Assembly: GCA_005789325.1 (NCBI GenBank)
Contig: SXYE01000065.1
Span: 1 to 14,126, forward strand
Direction of reading: 5' to 3'
Source: Actinomycetota bacterium
GTDB lineage: Bacteria > Actinomycetota > Actinomycetes > S36-B12 > UBA5976
DNA length: 14,126 nucleotides
Made by a program: the position numbers and the translations under genes
Notes under the pieces: generated by a model
Seen by the model: only the letters and a program-made list of their open reading frames with translations
Told to the model about the DNA's origin: nothing
Database searches by the model: none
Shown: piece after piece, positions 7,684 through 14,126 of the stretch
Numbering within the stretch: the stretch's first letter is position 1
Layout of the letters: each line of letters opens with the position of its first letter

Positions 7684-7696
7684 CCTCAAGTTGAGG
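7684..7696. promoter_or_regulatory. 13-bp palindrome CCTCAAGTTGAGG upstream of ftsZ
   Basis: A perfect inverted repeat (CCTCAA-G-TTGAGG) ends 27 bases before the ftsZ start. From memory, actinobacterial ftsQ-ftsZ junctions commonly carry a similar CTCAA/TTGAGG element, so this may be the ancestral ftsZ leader kept with ftsZ after ftsQ was separated. It could be a protein-binding site or a small leader hairpin. Confidence 0.45.
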
Positions 7697-7710
7697 TACA
7701 GAGTTGAAAC

Positions 7711-7716
7711 AGGGGG
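7711..7716 (+). promoter_or_regulatory. Ribosome binding site deciding the ftsZ start
   Basis: AGGGGG lies 7 bases before GTG 7724. It supports GTG 7724 over the in-frame TTG 7691, which falls inside the palindrome, has no Shine-Dalgarno and would add 11 residues unlike any FtsZ N-terminus. Confidence 0.75.
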
Positions 7717-7723
7717 AATTTCA

Positions 7724-8878
7724 GTGGTTGCACCACAAAATTACTTGGCCATTATCAAAGTTGTTGGTATTGGTGGCGGTGGCGTTAACGCGGTAAATCG
7801 AATGATTGAAGCAGGACTCAAAGGCGTTGAATTCGTGGCAATAAATACCGATGCACAAGCTCTTTTGATGAGCGATGCAGACGTGAAGTTAGACATTGGT
7901 CGTGAATTAACTCGCGGACTCGGAGCAGGTGCTGATCCCTCAGTAGGTCGCCAAGCTGCAGAAGATCACATTGAAGAATTAAGAGATGTATTAAAAGGTT
8001 CTGACATGGTGTTTGTCACCGCGGGTGAAGGTGGTGGAACTGGAACTGGTGGAGCCCCAGTTGTAGCAAGAGTTGCCAAAGAAGTTGGCGCACTAACAAT
8101 TGGTGTTGTCACGAGACCATTTAATTTTGAAGGCAAACGTCGCATCACCCAAGCAGACATAGGGGTAGAAGCACTTCGAAACGAAGTTGATACTTTAATC
8201 GTTATTCCAAATGATCGTTTACTTTCACTTTCAGACAGAAATATTTCAGTAATTGATGCATTTAGACAAGCAGATCATGTTCTCTTACAAGGTGTTAGTG
8301 GAATCACAGATTTAATTACTACCCCTGGATTAATCAACTTAGATTTTGCTGACGTAAGAAGTGTTATGGCTGGTGCTGGAACTGCATTGATGGGAATTGG
8401 TTCTGCTCGAGGAGAAAACAGAGCAGCAATCGCAGCACAAAACGCAATAGCTTCACCTCTTTTGGAAGCAGATATTCAAGGAGCAAAAGGTGTATTGCTT
8501 TCTATTGCTGGTGGATCTGATTTAGGTTTATTTGAAATAAATGAAGCAGCTCGTCTGGTTCAAAATGTTGCAGCAACAGAAGCAAACATTATTTTTGGTG
8601 CAGTTATTGATGACACTTTAGGAGATGAAGTAAGAGTTACTGTAATTGCTGCTGGTTTTGCTGATAAAGATCTAGCTTCAGTAAGAAGAAGTTCCATACA
8701 CGCAGTAGATAATTCTGAACCAGAAATTCCATCTTTTGTGGCAAAGTCAACAGATGATACTGGACCTCAATCAGTTGTTAATTCAACATTTAATGCCTCA
8801 AAGGTTTCAACACCTAGAAGAGTAGTTTTTGATGACACACCAAGTGACGATCTTGATGTACCGGATTTCTTAAAGTAG
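7724..8878 (+). CDS. ftsZ: Cell division protein FtsZ
   Basis: The tubulin-like GTPase that polymerises into the division ring; 384 aa from GTG 7724. The N-terminus MVAPQNYLAIIKVVGIGGGG is typical of actinobacterial FtsZ. The GTP-binding signature GGGTGTGG is at 103-110, the RPFNFEG region at 131-137, NDRLL at 163-167, and the T7 synergy loop NLDFADVRSVM (205-215) carries the acidic residues that complete the neighbouring active site. A Ser/Thr/Asp-rich linker (about 325-370) leads to the C-terminal peptide DLDVPDFLK, the docking site for SepF and other partners. It heads the plus-strand cluster, with pgeF 7 bp downstream. The usual upstream neighbour ftsQ is displaced, so expression depends on 7512-7723. 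Confidence 0.98.
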   Translation: MVAPQNYLAIIKVVGIGGGGVNAVNRMIEAGLKGVEFVAINTDAQALLMSDADVKLDIGRELTRGLGAGADPSVGRQAAEDHIEELRDVLKGSDMVFVTAGEGGGTGTGGAPVVARVAKEVGALTIGVVTRPFNFEGKRRITQADIGVEALRNEVDTLIVIPNDRLLSLSDRNISVIDAFRQADHVLLQGVSGITDLITTPGLINLDFADVRSVMAGAGTALMGIGSARGENRAAIAAQNAIASPLLEADIQGAKGVLLSIAGGSDLGLFEINEAARLVQNVAATEANIIFGAVIDDTLGDEVRVTVIAAGFADKDLASVRRSSIHAVDNSEPEIPSFVAKSTDDTGPQSVVNSTFNASKVSTPRRVVFDDTPSDDLDVPDFLK

Positions 8879-8885
8879 ATAAATT

Positions 8886-9614
8886 ATGTCGGTGCCTACA
8901 CCGATTTCATCTGGTAAGTCAGGCAAAGCAAACTGGGGTTTCTTTAGCCGCCAAGGTGGAGTCAGTAAAAAACCTTACGATTCTTTAAATATTGCAGATC
9001 ATGTTAAAGATAATTATGAAGATGTTGCCAGAAACAGAGAAATTCTCTCTGAACATCTATCAATGCCACTTGTTTACATTGGGGCAACTCATTCGCCCAA
9101 TGTTGTGAATGTGAAATCAGAATTTCCTGATGTTCATCAAGACACCGATGCTTTAGTAACTCGTGAAACTAATCTTGGTTTAGTAATAATGTCAGCTGAT
9201 TGTGCTCCAATTGTTTTGCTAGATCCCGTGGCACACGTTGTTGGAGTTGTGCATGCTGGATGGCAAGGAATGTTAGTTGGGGTAGTGGCTAATGCAATTG
9301 AAGGAATGTTTGATTTGGGTGCTGAACCAGAAAATTTAAAAGCAATAATTGGTCCTACTATTAGTGCTAAAAATTTTATAGCCACTCAAGAAAGATTTGA
9401 TGAAGTAAAAGACATCGAACCCAGTGCAGCAGTTAAGTTACCTGATGGCCAGCTTGCAGTAGATATTCGCAAAGGTGTTAAACATCAATTGGCTCAGTAT
9501 CAGATAAAAACAACAGATTTAAATATCTGCACCTTTGAAACCCCTGAGTTGTTTTCTTTTAGAAGAGATCCAATTACAGGAAGAAATGCCACAGTTGCTT
9601 GGCTCAGTGAATGA
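8886..9614 (+). CDS. pgeF: PgeF/YfiH-family (DUF152, LACC1-like) copper/zinc-site protein
   Basis: A 242-aa protein of the multi-copper polyphenol oxidase (YfiH) family. Family members have been described as peptidoglycan editing factor and as purine nucleoside-metabolising enzymes, so the role in this organism is open. Seen here: GFFSRQGGVS near the start, His69 (GATHSPNVV), ADCAPI with Cys106, GVVHAGWQG with His123 (these three match the family metal ligands), IIGPTIS, and ELFSFRRDPITGR near the end. The Cys-containing stretch that often follows IGPxI is replaced by AKNFIA. The gene lies 7 bp after ftsZ with no clear Shine-Dalgarno before ATG 8886, and overlaps yggS by 4 bp (ATGA). Both features imply translation coupled to its neighbours, the standard location in actinobacteria. 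Confidence 0.93.
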   Translation: MSVPTPISSGKSGKANWGFFSRQGGVSKKPYDSLNIADHVKDNYEDVARNREILSEHLSMPLVYIGATHSPNVVNVKSEFPDVHQDTDALVTRETNLGLVIMSADCAPIVLLDPVAHVVGVVHAGWQGMLVGVVANAIEGMFDLGAEPENLKAIIGPTISAKNFIATQERFDEVKDIEPSAAVKLPDGQLAVDIRKGVKHQLAQYQIKTTDLNICTFETPELFSFRRDPITGRNATVAWLSE

Positions 9615-10312
9615 GAAATCGTTTAGCAGACATCCAAAGCAATCTTGAAAAAATTAATTCTAGAATTTCTGAAGCTTGTTCCAGATCTAAAAGAAATATT
9701 TCTGAAATAACCCTGATTGCTGTGACTAAGACCTACCCAGCCTCTGAAGTTGATTTGTTGAAACAACTAGGTATCGAAAACGTAGGAGAAAATAAAGACC
9801 AGGAAGCATCAGGAAAGATAAGTCAGGTCAAGGAAAAATTCAGTTGGCATTTCATTGGCCAGTTGCAGTCAAATAAAGCCAAATCAGTTGTTACTTATGC
9901 AGAATTGGTTCATTCAGTTGATCGTTTATCTCTTGCCAAAGAATTACAAAAAAGTGCCAATGCAATTGCAAAGAAGCAAAAAGTATTAATTCAAGTTGAC
10001 CTAGATCAAAGTGACCCAGATCGAAGTCGAGGTGGAGTGTGGCCAGCTGACTTAGCAGCATTGGCCCAATTCATAAGCCAATCAGAAAACCTGGAATTAG
10101 CTGGTTTGATGAGTGTGGCTCCACTGGGAGAAAATCCATCAGAGGCTTTTGAGCGCTTGGCTCAAATAAGAAGTGATTTTCTGAAGAACTACCCCAATGC
10201 TGTGATTTTGTCTGCTGGAATGAGTGAAGATTTAGAAGCTGCAATTGAGCACGGTGCGACACACCTTCGAATTGGCTCTGCCTTACTCGGGGAAAGACCA
10301 AAAATCGGGTAA
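9611..10312 (+). CDS. yggS: YggS/PLPBP-family pyridoxal phosphate-binding protein
   Basis: A 233-aa single-domain PLP-binding barrel protein involved in vitamin B6 and amino/keto acid homeostasis; no catalytic activity is known for the family. Lys40 in LIAVTKTYP is the PLP Schiff-base lysine. ENVGENKDQE (56-65), WHFIGQLQSNKAK (79-91), GLMSVAP (165-171) and SAGMSEDLEAAIEHGATHLRIG (201-222, the family signature near the phosphate pocket) follow in normal order. Length matches the family. ATG 9611 overlaps the pgeF stop as ATGA. The 80-bp gap to sepF is the longest break inside the plus-strand cluster. Confidence 0.95.
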   Translation: MRNRLADIQSNLEKINSRISEACSRSKRNISEITLIAVTKTYPASEVDLLKQLGIENVGENKDQEASGKISQVKEKFSWHFIGQLQSNKAKSVVTYAELVHSVDRLSLAKELQKSANAIAKKQKVLIQVDLDQSDPDRSRGGVWPADLAALAQFISQSENLELAGLMSVAPLGENPSEAFERLAQIRSDFLKNYPNAVILSAGMSEDLEAAIEHGATHLRIGSALLGERPKIG

Positions 10313-10381
10313 CTTTGATTTTAGTCACAGGCGTAACAGCAGCAACTTAAGGTTTCGCAGGTGCCTCAAACGTGTGTAATC

Positions 10382-10387
10382 AGGAGG
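10382..10387 (+). promoter_or_regulatory. Strong ribosome binding site of sepF
   Basis: AGGAGG sits 5 bases before ATG 10393. It decides the start against an in-frame GTG at 10372, whose reading would translate through the Shine-Dalgarno itself. Confidence 0.85.
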
Positions 10388-10392
10388 AAGAT

Positions 10393-10893
10393 ATGCCAAA
10401 AGGCTTTCGCAAAATGGCTGTCTATTTAGGTTTAGTTGAAGATAATCAAAATTATTTAAACGATGAAATTGAAGAATTTTATGAAGAAGAAGCACCAACA
10501 ACTCAACGTTGGTCACCAACTCCAAGAGCTTTCTCCACAAATGGTTCAACAGCGTTAGCAGATCGTCCTGAAGTTAGAGTTGCCCCTCAAATCAAACCAG
10601 TTATTGCCGAACCAGTTTCAAGAATCACCACACTTCACCCAAGAGCATTTAACGATGCTCGAAGAATTGGTGAAGAGTACCGTGACGGAACTCCGGTGAT
10701 TATTAACTTGTCAGAAATGGATCCAAGTGATCAAAAAAGAATCCTTGATTTTGCCTCAGGATTGGCATTTGCTCTTAGAGGAACAATTGAAAGAGTCACC
10801 AATTCAGTTTTCTTAATTTCGCCAGCCAACGTTGATCTTGGGGCAGAAGCTCGCCAACAAGTCGCGCAAGATGGCTTTTTTAATCAAGTTTAA
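10393..10893 (+). CDS. sepF: Cell division protein SepF
   Basis: The membrane anchor and bundling factor of the FtsZ ring; in actinobacteria that lack FtsA and ZipA it is the main tether. The protein has 166 aa. Residues 1-14 (MPKGFRKMAVYLGL) form the amphipathic membrane-binding helix. An acidic, disordered linker follows (about 16-75), then the SepF domain (77-145): ITTLHPRAFNDARRIGEEYRD, PVIINLSEMDPSDQKRILDF, and GLAFALRGTIERV...VFLISP, which binds the FtsZ C-terminal peptide. The strong ribosome site and the 80-bp leader suggest that it can be expressed independently of ftsZ, although I found no clear promoter there. It is followed by yggT after 16 bp. Confidence 0.96.
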   Translation: MPKGFRKMAVYLGLVEDNQNYLNDEIEEFYEEEAPTTQRWSPTPRAFSTNGSTALADRPEVRVAPQIKPVIAEPVSRITTLHPRAFNDARRIGEEYRDGTPVIINLSEMDPSDQKRILDFASGLAFALRGTIERVTNSVFLISPANVDLGAEARQQVAQDGFFNQV

Positions 10894-10909
10894 TTTAAAC
10901 TAAATTCAC

Positions 10910-11185
10910 ATGGGTTCATTAATCGCTCAGGTTCTCCAGTTATACCTGTTGATAATGATTGGTCGATTGGTATTTGACTACGTGCAAATATTTGCTCGCT
11001 CCTGGACACCTTCAGGTTTCCTGCTGGTGCTGGTAGAGACGATTTATTCACTGACTGATCCACCACTAAATTTCTTCAGACGTTTCATTCCACCTTTGAG
11101 AATTGGTTCGATTTCTCTGGATCTGTCGTTTTTGGTAGTTATTATCCTGATTCAAATAGCTATTGGGATATTTTCTTCCCTCTAA
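10910..11185 (+). CDS. yggT: YggT-family membrane protein
   Basis: A 91-aa integral membrane protein of the YggT (YlmG) family, usually encoded between sepF and divIVA in Gram-positives. Two hydrophobic segments are visible (about 4-23 and 70-89), plus a shorter one at 36-46. Between them lies the family motif SLTDPPLNFFRRFIPPLR (47-64), followed by ISLDLSFLVVI. The molecular function is not established; links to division-site or membrane organisation come from gene context and plastid homologues. The 16-bp gap after sepF has no Shine-Dalgarno, so translation probably depends on ribosomes finishing sepF. Confidence 0.92.
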   Translation: MGSLIAQVLQLYLLIMIGRLVFDYVQIFARSWTPSGFLLVLVETIYSLTDPPLNFFRRFIPPLRIGSISLDLSFLVVIILIQIAIGIFSSL

Positions 11186-11193
11186 CGCTTAAT

Positions 11194-11221
11194 CTGGGCC
11201 CCCAGCAGGGTAGATTATTAT
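11194..11221 (+). promoter_or_regulatory. GC-rich palindrome and possible -10 element upstream of divIVA
   Basis: The 65-bp yggT-divIVA gap holds CTGGG-CC-CCCAG (11194-11205), a perfect palindrome in AT-rich surroundings, and TATTAT (11216-11221), 5 of 6 to the -10 consensus; TAGATT at 11211 is an alternative. No good -35 is present. Transcription from here would give divIVA a leader of roughly 20-25 nt with GGAGAG (11241-11246) as ribosome site. The palindrome might be an operator or a weak attenuator. Confidence 0.28.
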
Positions 11222-11250
11222 TCGTTGGAAAACAGTTCTTGGAGAGATAA

Positions 11251-11736
11251 ATGGCATTAACCCCAGAAGATGTAGCAAACGTTGTCTTTGACACCACACG
11301 TTTGCGTATGGGTTATGACGTTGCCCAAGTTGATGAATTTTTAGAAAGAGTTGCTGAAGAAATAGCAGCATTACAAAATGAAGTTGAAATGGCACGAAAA
11401 GGAACTTCTCTTTCTTCGTCTCAAAGTGTTGACACCAAATCACCTGTTGAAGTTTTAACCCTGGCACAACAAGCCTTAACTGCTGCAACTAACGAAGCAG
11501 AAAGATTAGTCAGAGAAGCTAGAGCAAGAGCTGCCTCAATTTCTTCAAGTGTTGAATCTGAAAAAGCTCAAATTGAAGCGCAAATAAAAAGACTTGAAGC
11601 CATTGAAATTGATTACCGAAATCGCCTAAGAAATTGGTTATCAGGCATGCTTAATGATCTAGGAGCTCAGTTAAATGACTCCATTGATTCAACAGAGCCA
11701 GTAAATGTTATTACTAGTGCACCTGAAAATAACTAG
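11251..11736 (+). CDS. divIVA: DivIVA-domain protein (DivIVA/Wag31 position)
   Basis: A 161-aa coiled-coil protein that, by position after yggT, is the DivIVA/Wag31 counterpart, which binds curved membranes and organises polar growth and division. The N-terminal DivIVA domain is clear: MALTPEDVANVVFDTTRLRMGYDVAQVDEFLERV (1-34), running into a short coiled coil (35-50). After a Ser-rich linker (51-64) comes a second helical, coiled-coil-like stretch (65-130) rich in Ala, Glu and Arg, then an acidic, Asn-rich tail. It is clearly shorter than mycobacterial Wag31 (about 260 aa), so the second coiled coil is reduced. It has GGAGAG 4 bases before the ATG. It converges with ileS, with an 8-bp gap. 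Confidence 0.92.
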   Translation: MALTPEDVANVVFDTTRLRMGYDVAQVDEFLERVAEEIAALQNEVEMARKGTSLSSSQSVDTKSPVEVLTLAQQALTAATNEAERLVREARARAASISSSVESEKAQIEAQIKRLEAIEIDYRNRLRNWLSGMLNDLGAQLNDSIDSTEPVNVITSAPENN

Positions 11737-11751
11737 CTTAAAACTTAAGCT
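11735..11751. terminator. Possible bidirectional terminator between divIVA and ileS
   Basis: AGCTTAA (11735-11741) and TTAAGCT (11745-11751) form a 7-bp stem with a 3-base loop. The stem contains part of the divIVA stop on one side and all of the ileS stop on the other. T-rich sequence follows on the plus strand (TTTATTAAT) and A/T-rich sequence on the minus side. The stem is AT-rich and therefore weak, but its position between convergent genes supports a shared terminator. Confidence 0.45.
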
Positions 11752-14126
11752 TTATTAATCCAAATTTCTAGTTTTAGATCTTCATCACTAGTCGTTGCTA
11801 GTCCAGAACATTTTTGTTCTTCAAATTTAAGCGCTAACACTTCAGATTTGATAACTTCAATATTTTGTTTAACAGATTCTAGAACTTGGGCATCCGTGGT
11901 GAAGAACTCTAGATTTATTCGGTCAGAGACCTCTAAACCTGAAGTTTTTCTGGCCTCTTGAATCATTCTTATAACTTCGCGAGAAATCCCCAAACTTCTT
12001 AATTCCGCAGAGATTTCTAGGTCAAGAGCTATTGTTTCTCCGTCTTGACTCATCACAGACCAGCCTTCGCGAGGAGTCTCGGTGATGATCACATCCTCAG
12101 CGGTGATTTCAAAATCTTGACCTGAGACTTTGATAATTGTTTTGTTGTTATCTCTTAAATCTTTGACCAAACTTGTGGCATCAAGATTAGTAATTTCCTT
12201 GGCAATAGCTGGTGTTTCTTTGGCATATCTTGCGCCCAAAGTTCGAAAGTTTGCTTTCACAGCCACATTTACAAGATCTCCTGTTTTACTCAATGACTGC
12301 ACATCAAGAATGTTTAGTTCTTCGGCTAATTGATCTTTTAAATCTTGGGGAACTTTGTCCCAGTTCTTAGCAGAAACTAAAGCTCTGGATAAGGGTTGGC
12401 GATTCTTAACTTTTCCTTCAGCGCGAGCACCTCGTCCTAATTCAACTAAGCGCCTGATAAGACCCATATTTTCGATTAAGTCTGTTCTAATTTCTTTCTT
12501 ATTAGCTTCAGGCCAATCTGCTAAATGAACTGACTGCAAAGGGGAATCTGTGGTCGTTTTGAACATGTCTTGCCAAACTCTTTCAGTAATAAATGGCACA
12601 AAAGGTGCCATCAGCAAAGTTATGGTTCTTAATGCTTCATGCAAGGTCGCAAGTGCAACAGGTTCTCCATCCCAAAATCTTCTCCTATTTCTTCTCACAT
12701 ACCAATTGGACATATCATCAACAACATCAGATAAAACTCGACCAGCTTTTTGTGTATCAAAGTTTTCTAAGGCTTGGGTGACTTGTAAAACTGCGTCATC
12801 TACCAGGCTTAATAACCATTGATCAATTTCTGGTCTTTGATTTCTTTCAACAACTTTGTCTCCAGGTTTGTAATTAGATAAACGAGTGTAAAGAGAAAGA
12901 AATGACGCAGTATTCCAATAGGTGAGTAAAACTTTTCTTGTTACTTCTTGAATAGCAGAATGACCAACTCTTCTGGCTTGCCAAGGAGAACCAGAAGCCA
13001 ACATGAACCAACGCACAGAATCAGCACCGTGCTCATCCATTAATTCAATTGGCTCTAAAACATTTCCCAAATGTTTACTCATCTTGCGACCTTTTTCATC
13101 CAAGATGTGTCCTAGGGTGACAACGTTTTTGTATGAGCTTTGATCAAAAACTAATGTGCCAATTGCCATCAGGGTATAAAACCAACCTCTGGTTTGGTCA
13201 ATTGCTTCACAAATGAAATCTGCTGGATAACTTTTCTTAAACAATTCTTGATTTTCTTGCGGATAATTAAGTTGAGCAAAAGGCATTGCTCCTGAGTCAT
13301 ACCAGCAATCAATTACTTCAGGAACTCTTTGGGCCGTGTTGTTACAAGTTGGACATTTGATTGTGATGTCATCAACAAATGGTCTGTGTGGATCTGTGTT
13401 TGTTACATCTTGACCAGAAAGTTCACTTAATTCCTTTAATGAACCAACTGCAGTTTGATGTTTTTCTTCACATATCCAAATCGGAAGGGGAGTGCCCCAA
13501 TATCTATTTCTAGAAAGCGCCCAGTCAATGTTGTTGTTTAACCAGTCGCCATATCTGCCATGTTTGATGGTGTTGGGAAACCAGTTGGTTTTTTCATTTT
13601 CTCTTAAGAGTGCATCTTTTATTTGAGTTGTTCTGATGTACCAAGATGGTTGGGCGTAATACATCAATGGTGTGTGACAACGCCAGCAGTGAGGATACTG
13701 GTGTTCGTAAGCTAATTCTTTGAAGAGAATTTCTCTCTTCTTTAAATCTTTTACTATCTCTTTGTCTGCTTTCTTGAAAAACAGACCTGCAACTAACGGG
13801 GTATTGGGTAAGAAATGTCCATCAGCTTGTACTGGATTAACAATAGGTAAACCATATTTTCTACAAACCTGTAAATCCTCTGCACCAAATGCTGGTGATT
13901 GATGAACAATTCCTGTTCCATCTTCTGTGGTTACATAATCTGCTAAAACCACACTGTGTAACGCATCAGAAAGTTCATCGAATAGGGATTTTCCAAAAGG
14001 TGGTTCATAGTGAATACCCTCCAAATCCTTACCCTTGACGGATTCTTTAATTACAATTTCTTCACCAAGCACACCGGTGAGATCTTTTGCGATAACAAAA
14101 TGTTCATCTTCAAGCTGGGCAATCAC
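11745..14126 (-). CDS. ileS: Isoleucyl-tRNA synthetase (N-terminus outside window)
   Basis: The frame runs in from the right edge, so the 793 codons present lack the start and the HIGH motif; actinobacterial IleS is about 1,000-1,050 aa. It charges tRNA-Ile with isoleucine. In window-residue numbering: the rest of the CP1 editing domain with TGIVHQSPAFGAED (71-84); zinc-type cysteines HCWRC (146-150) and CPTC (258-261); QPSWYI (159-164); WALSRNRYWGTPLPIW (202-217); DCWYDSGAMPF (273-283); DQTRGWFY (310-317); and the class I signature KMSKHLGN (348-355). The anticodon-binding helical domain follows (SNWYVRRNRRRFW), then a C-terminal domain without the zinc finger of the E. coli type. This matches the eukaryote-like IleS class usual in actinobacteria. 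Valyl- and leucyl-synthetases fit the motifs less well. Confidence 0.95.
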   Translation of the reverse strand: MIAQLEDEHFVIAKDLTGVLGEEIVIKESVKGKDLEGIHYEPPFGKSLFDELSDALHSVVLADYVTTEDGTGIVHQSPAFGAEDLQVCRKYGLPIVNPVQADGHFLPNTPLVAGLFFKKADKEIVKDLKKREILFKELAYEHQYPHCWRCHTPLMYYAQPSWYIRTTQIKDALLRENEKTNWFPNTIKHGRYGDWLNNNIDWALSRNRYWGTPLPIWICEEKHQTAVGSLKELSELSGQDVTNTDPHRPFVDDITIKCPTCNNTAQRVPEVIDCWYDSGAMPFAQLNYPQENQELFKKSYPADFICEAIDQTRGWFYTLMAIGTLVFDQSSYKNVVTLGHILDEKGRKMSKHLGNVLEPIELMDEHGADSVRWFMLASGSPWQARRVGHSAIQEVTRKVLLTYWNTASFLSLYTRLSNYKPGDKVVERNQRPEIDQWLLSLVDDAVLQVTQALENFDTQKAGRVLSDVVDDMSNWYVRRNRRRFWDGEPVALATLHEALRTITLLMAPFVPFITERVWQDMFKTTTDSPLQSVHLADWPEANKKEIRTDLIENMGLIRRLVELGRGARAEGKVKNRQPLSRALVSAKNWDKVPQDLKDQLAEELNILDVQSLSKTGDLVNVAVKANFRTLGARYAKETPAIAKEITNLDATSLVKDLRDNNKTIIKVSGQDFEITAEDVIITETPREGWSVMSQDGETIALDLEISAELRSLGISREVIRMIQEARKTSGLEVSDRINLEFFTTDAQVLESVKQNIEVIKSEVLALKFEEQKCSGLATTSDEDLKLEIWINKA

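Noticed and set aside
7492..7689. 65-codon open frame on the minus strand covering the pntAA-ftsZ gap
   Set aside because: It starts at a TTG inside the ftsZ palindrome, has no Shine-Dalgarno, overlaps pntAA by 20 bp in another frame and shows no recognisable domain. The interval is better explained as control DNA, though a small protein cannot be fully excluded.
7691..7723. Extension of ftsZ to TTG 7691
   Set aside because: The extra residues do not resemble FtsZ, and the AGGGGG ribosome site fits GTG 7724.
10372..10392. Extension of sepF to GTG 10372
   Set aside because: It would translate through the AGGAGG site that clearly serves ATG 10393, where the standard SepF amphipathic helix begins.
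11189..11488. Minus-strand open frame over the start of divIVA
   Set aside because: It is antisense to the conserved DivIVA domain, and its translation is rich in Gln, Leu and Phe with no recognisable motif.
12130..12822. Open frames on the plus strand inside ileS
   Set aside because: They are antisense to conserved IleS sequence, with no domain and no ribosome site.

Overview
This window comes from an AT-rich, tightly packed actinobacterial chromosome. The run ftsZ - pgeF - yggS - sepF - yggT - divIVA is the classic actinobacterial division-gene order. FtsZ ends in the actinobacterial-type tail DLDVPDFLK, and sepF and divIVA fit the same group. Low G+C, 4-base start/stop overlaps and very short spacers suggest a genome-reduced planktonic lineage such as freshwater acI (Nanopelagicales). 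The lineage is inferred from style and gene order, not from a database search.

Layout. (a) 1-330, plus strand: the last 109 codons of ftsQ. (b) 327-7511, minus strand: six closely packed genes, read in the order pntAA, pntAB, pntB (three-subunit proton-translocating NAD(P) transhydrogenase), a RecB/Cas4-like iron-sulfur PD-(D/E)XK nuclease, a second protein with two tandem Cas4-like modules, and a GabD-type semialdehyde dehydrogenase. (c) 7512-7723: a divergent control region between pntAA and ftsZ with a possible ftsZ promoter, a GC-rich hairpin and a 13-bp palindrome. (d) 7724-11736, plus strand: ftsZ, pgeF, yggS, sepF, yggT, divIVA. (e) 11745-14126, minus strand: ileS, converging on divIVA and running off the right edge, so its N-terminus is missing. 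No tRNA, rRNA, CRISPR array, insertion sequence or integrase was seen.

How it fits together. FtsQ is a septal membrane protein, FtsZ forms the ring, SepF anchors it to the membrane, and DivIVA marks curved membrane and poles. YggT and the PLP-binding YggS are standard companions. The minus-strand block makes NADPH (PntAA/AB/B), oxidises a semialdehyde (GabD), and encodes a nuclease pair likely to act in DNA end processing.

The two most notable points are these. First, ftsQ and ftsZ, normally adjacent, are separated by about 7.4 kb of opposite-strand genes, so ftsZ must use its own promoter in 7512-7723. Second, the overlapping nuclease genes encode three Cas4-like Cys-X2-Cys-X5-Cys cassettes, one of them in a domain that appears to have lost its catalytic residues. 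That pair is the best candidate here for a poorly described system.
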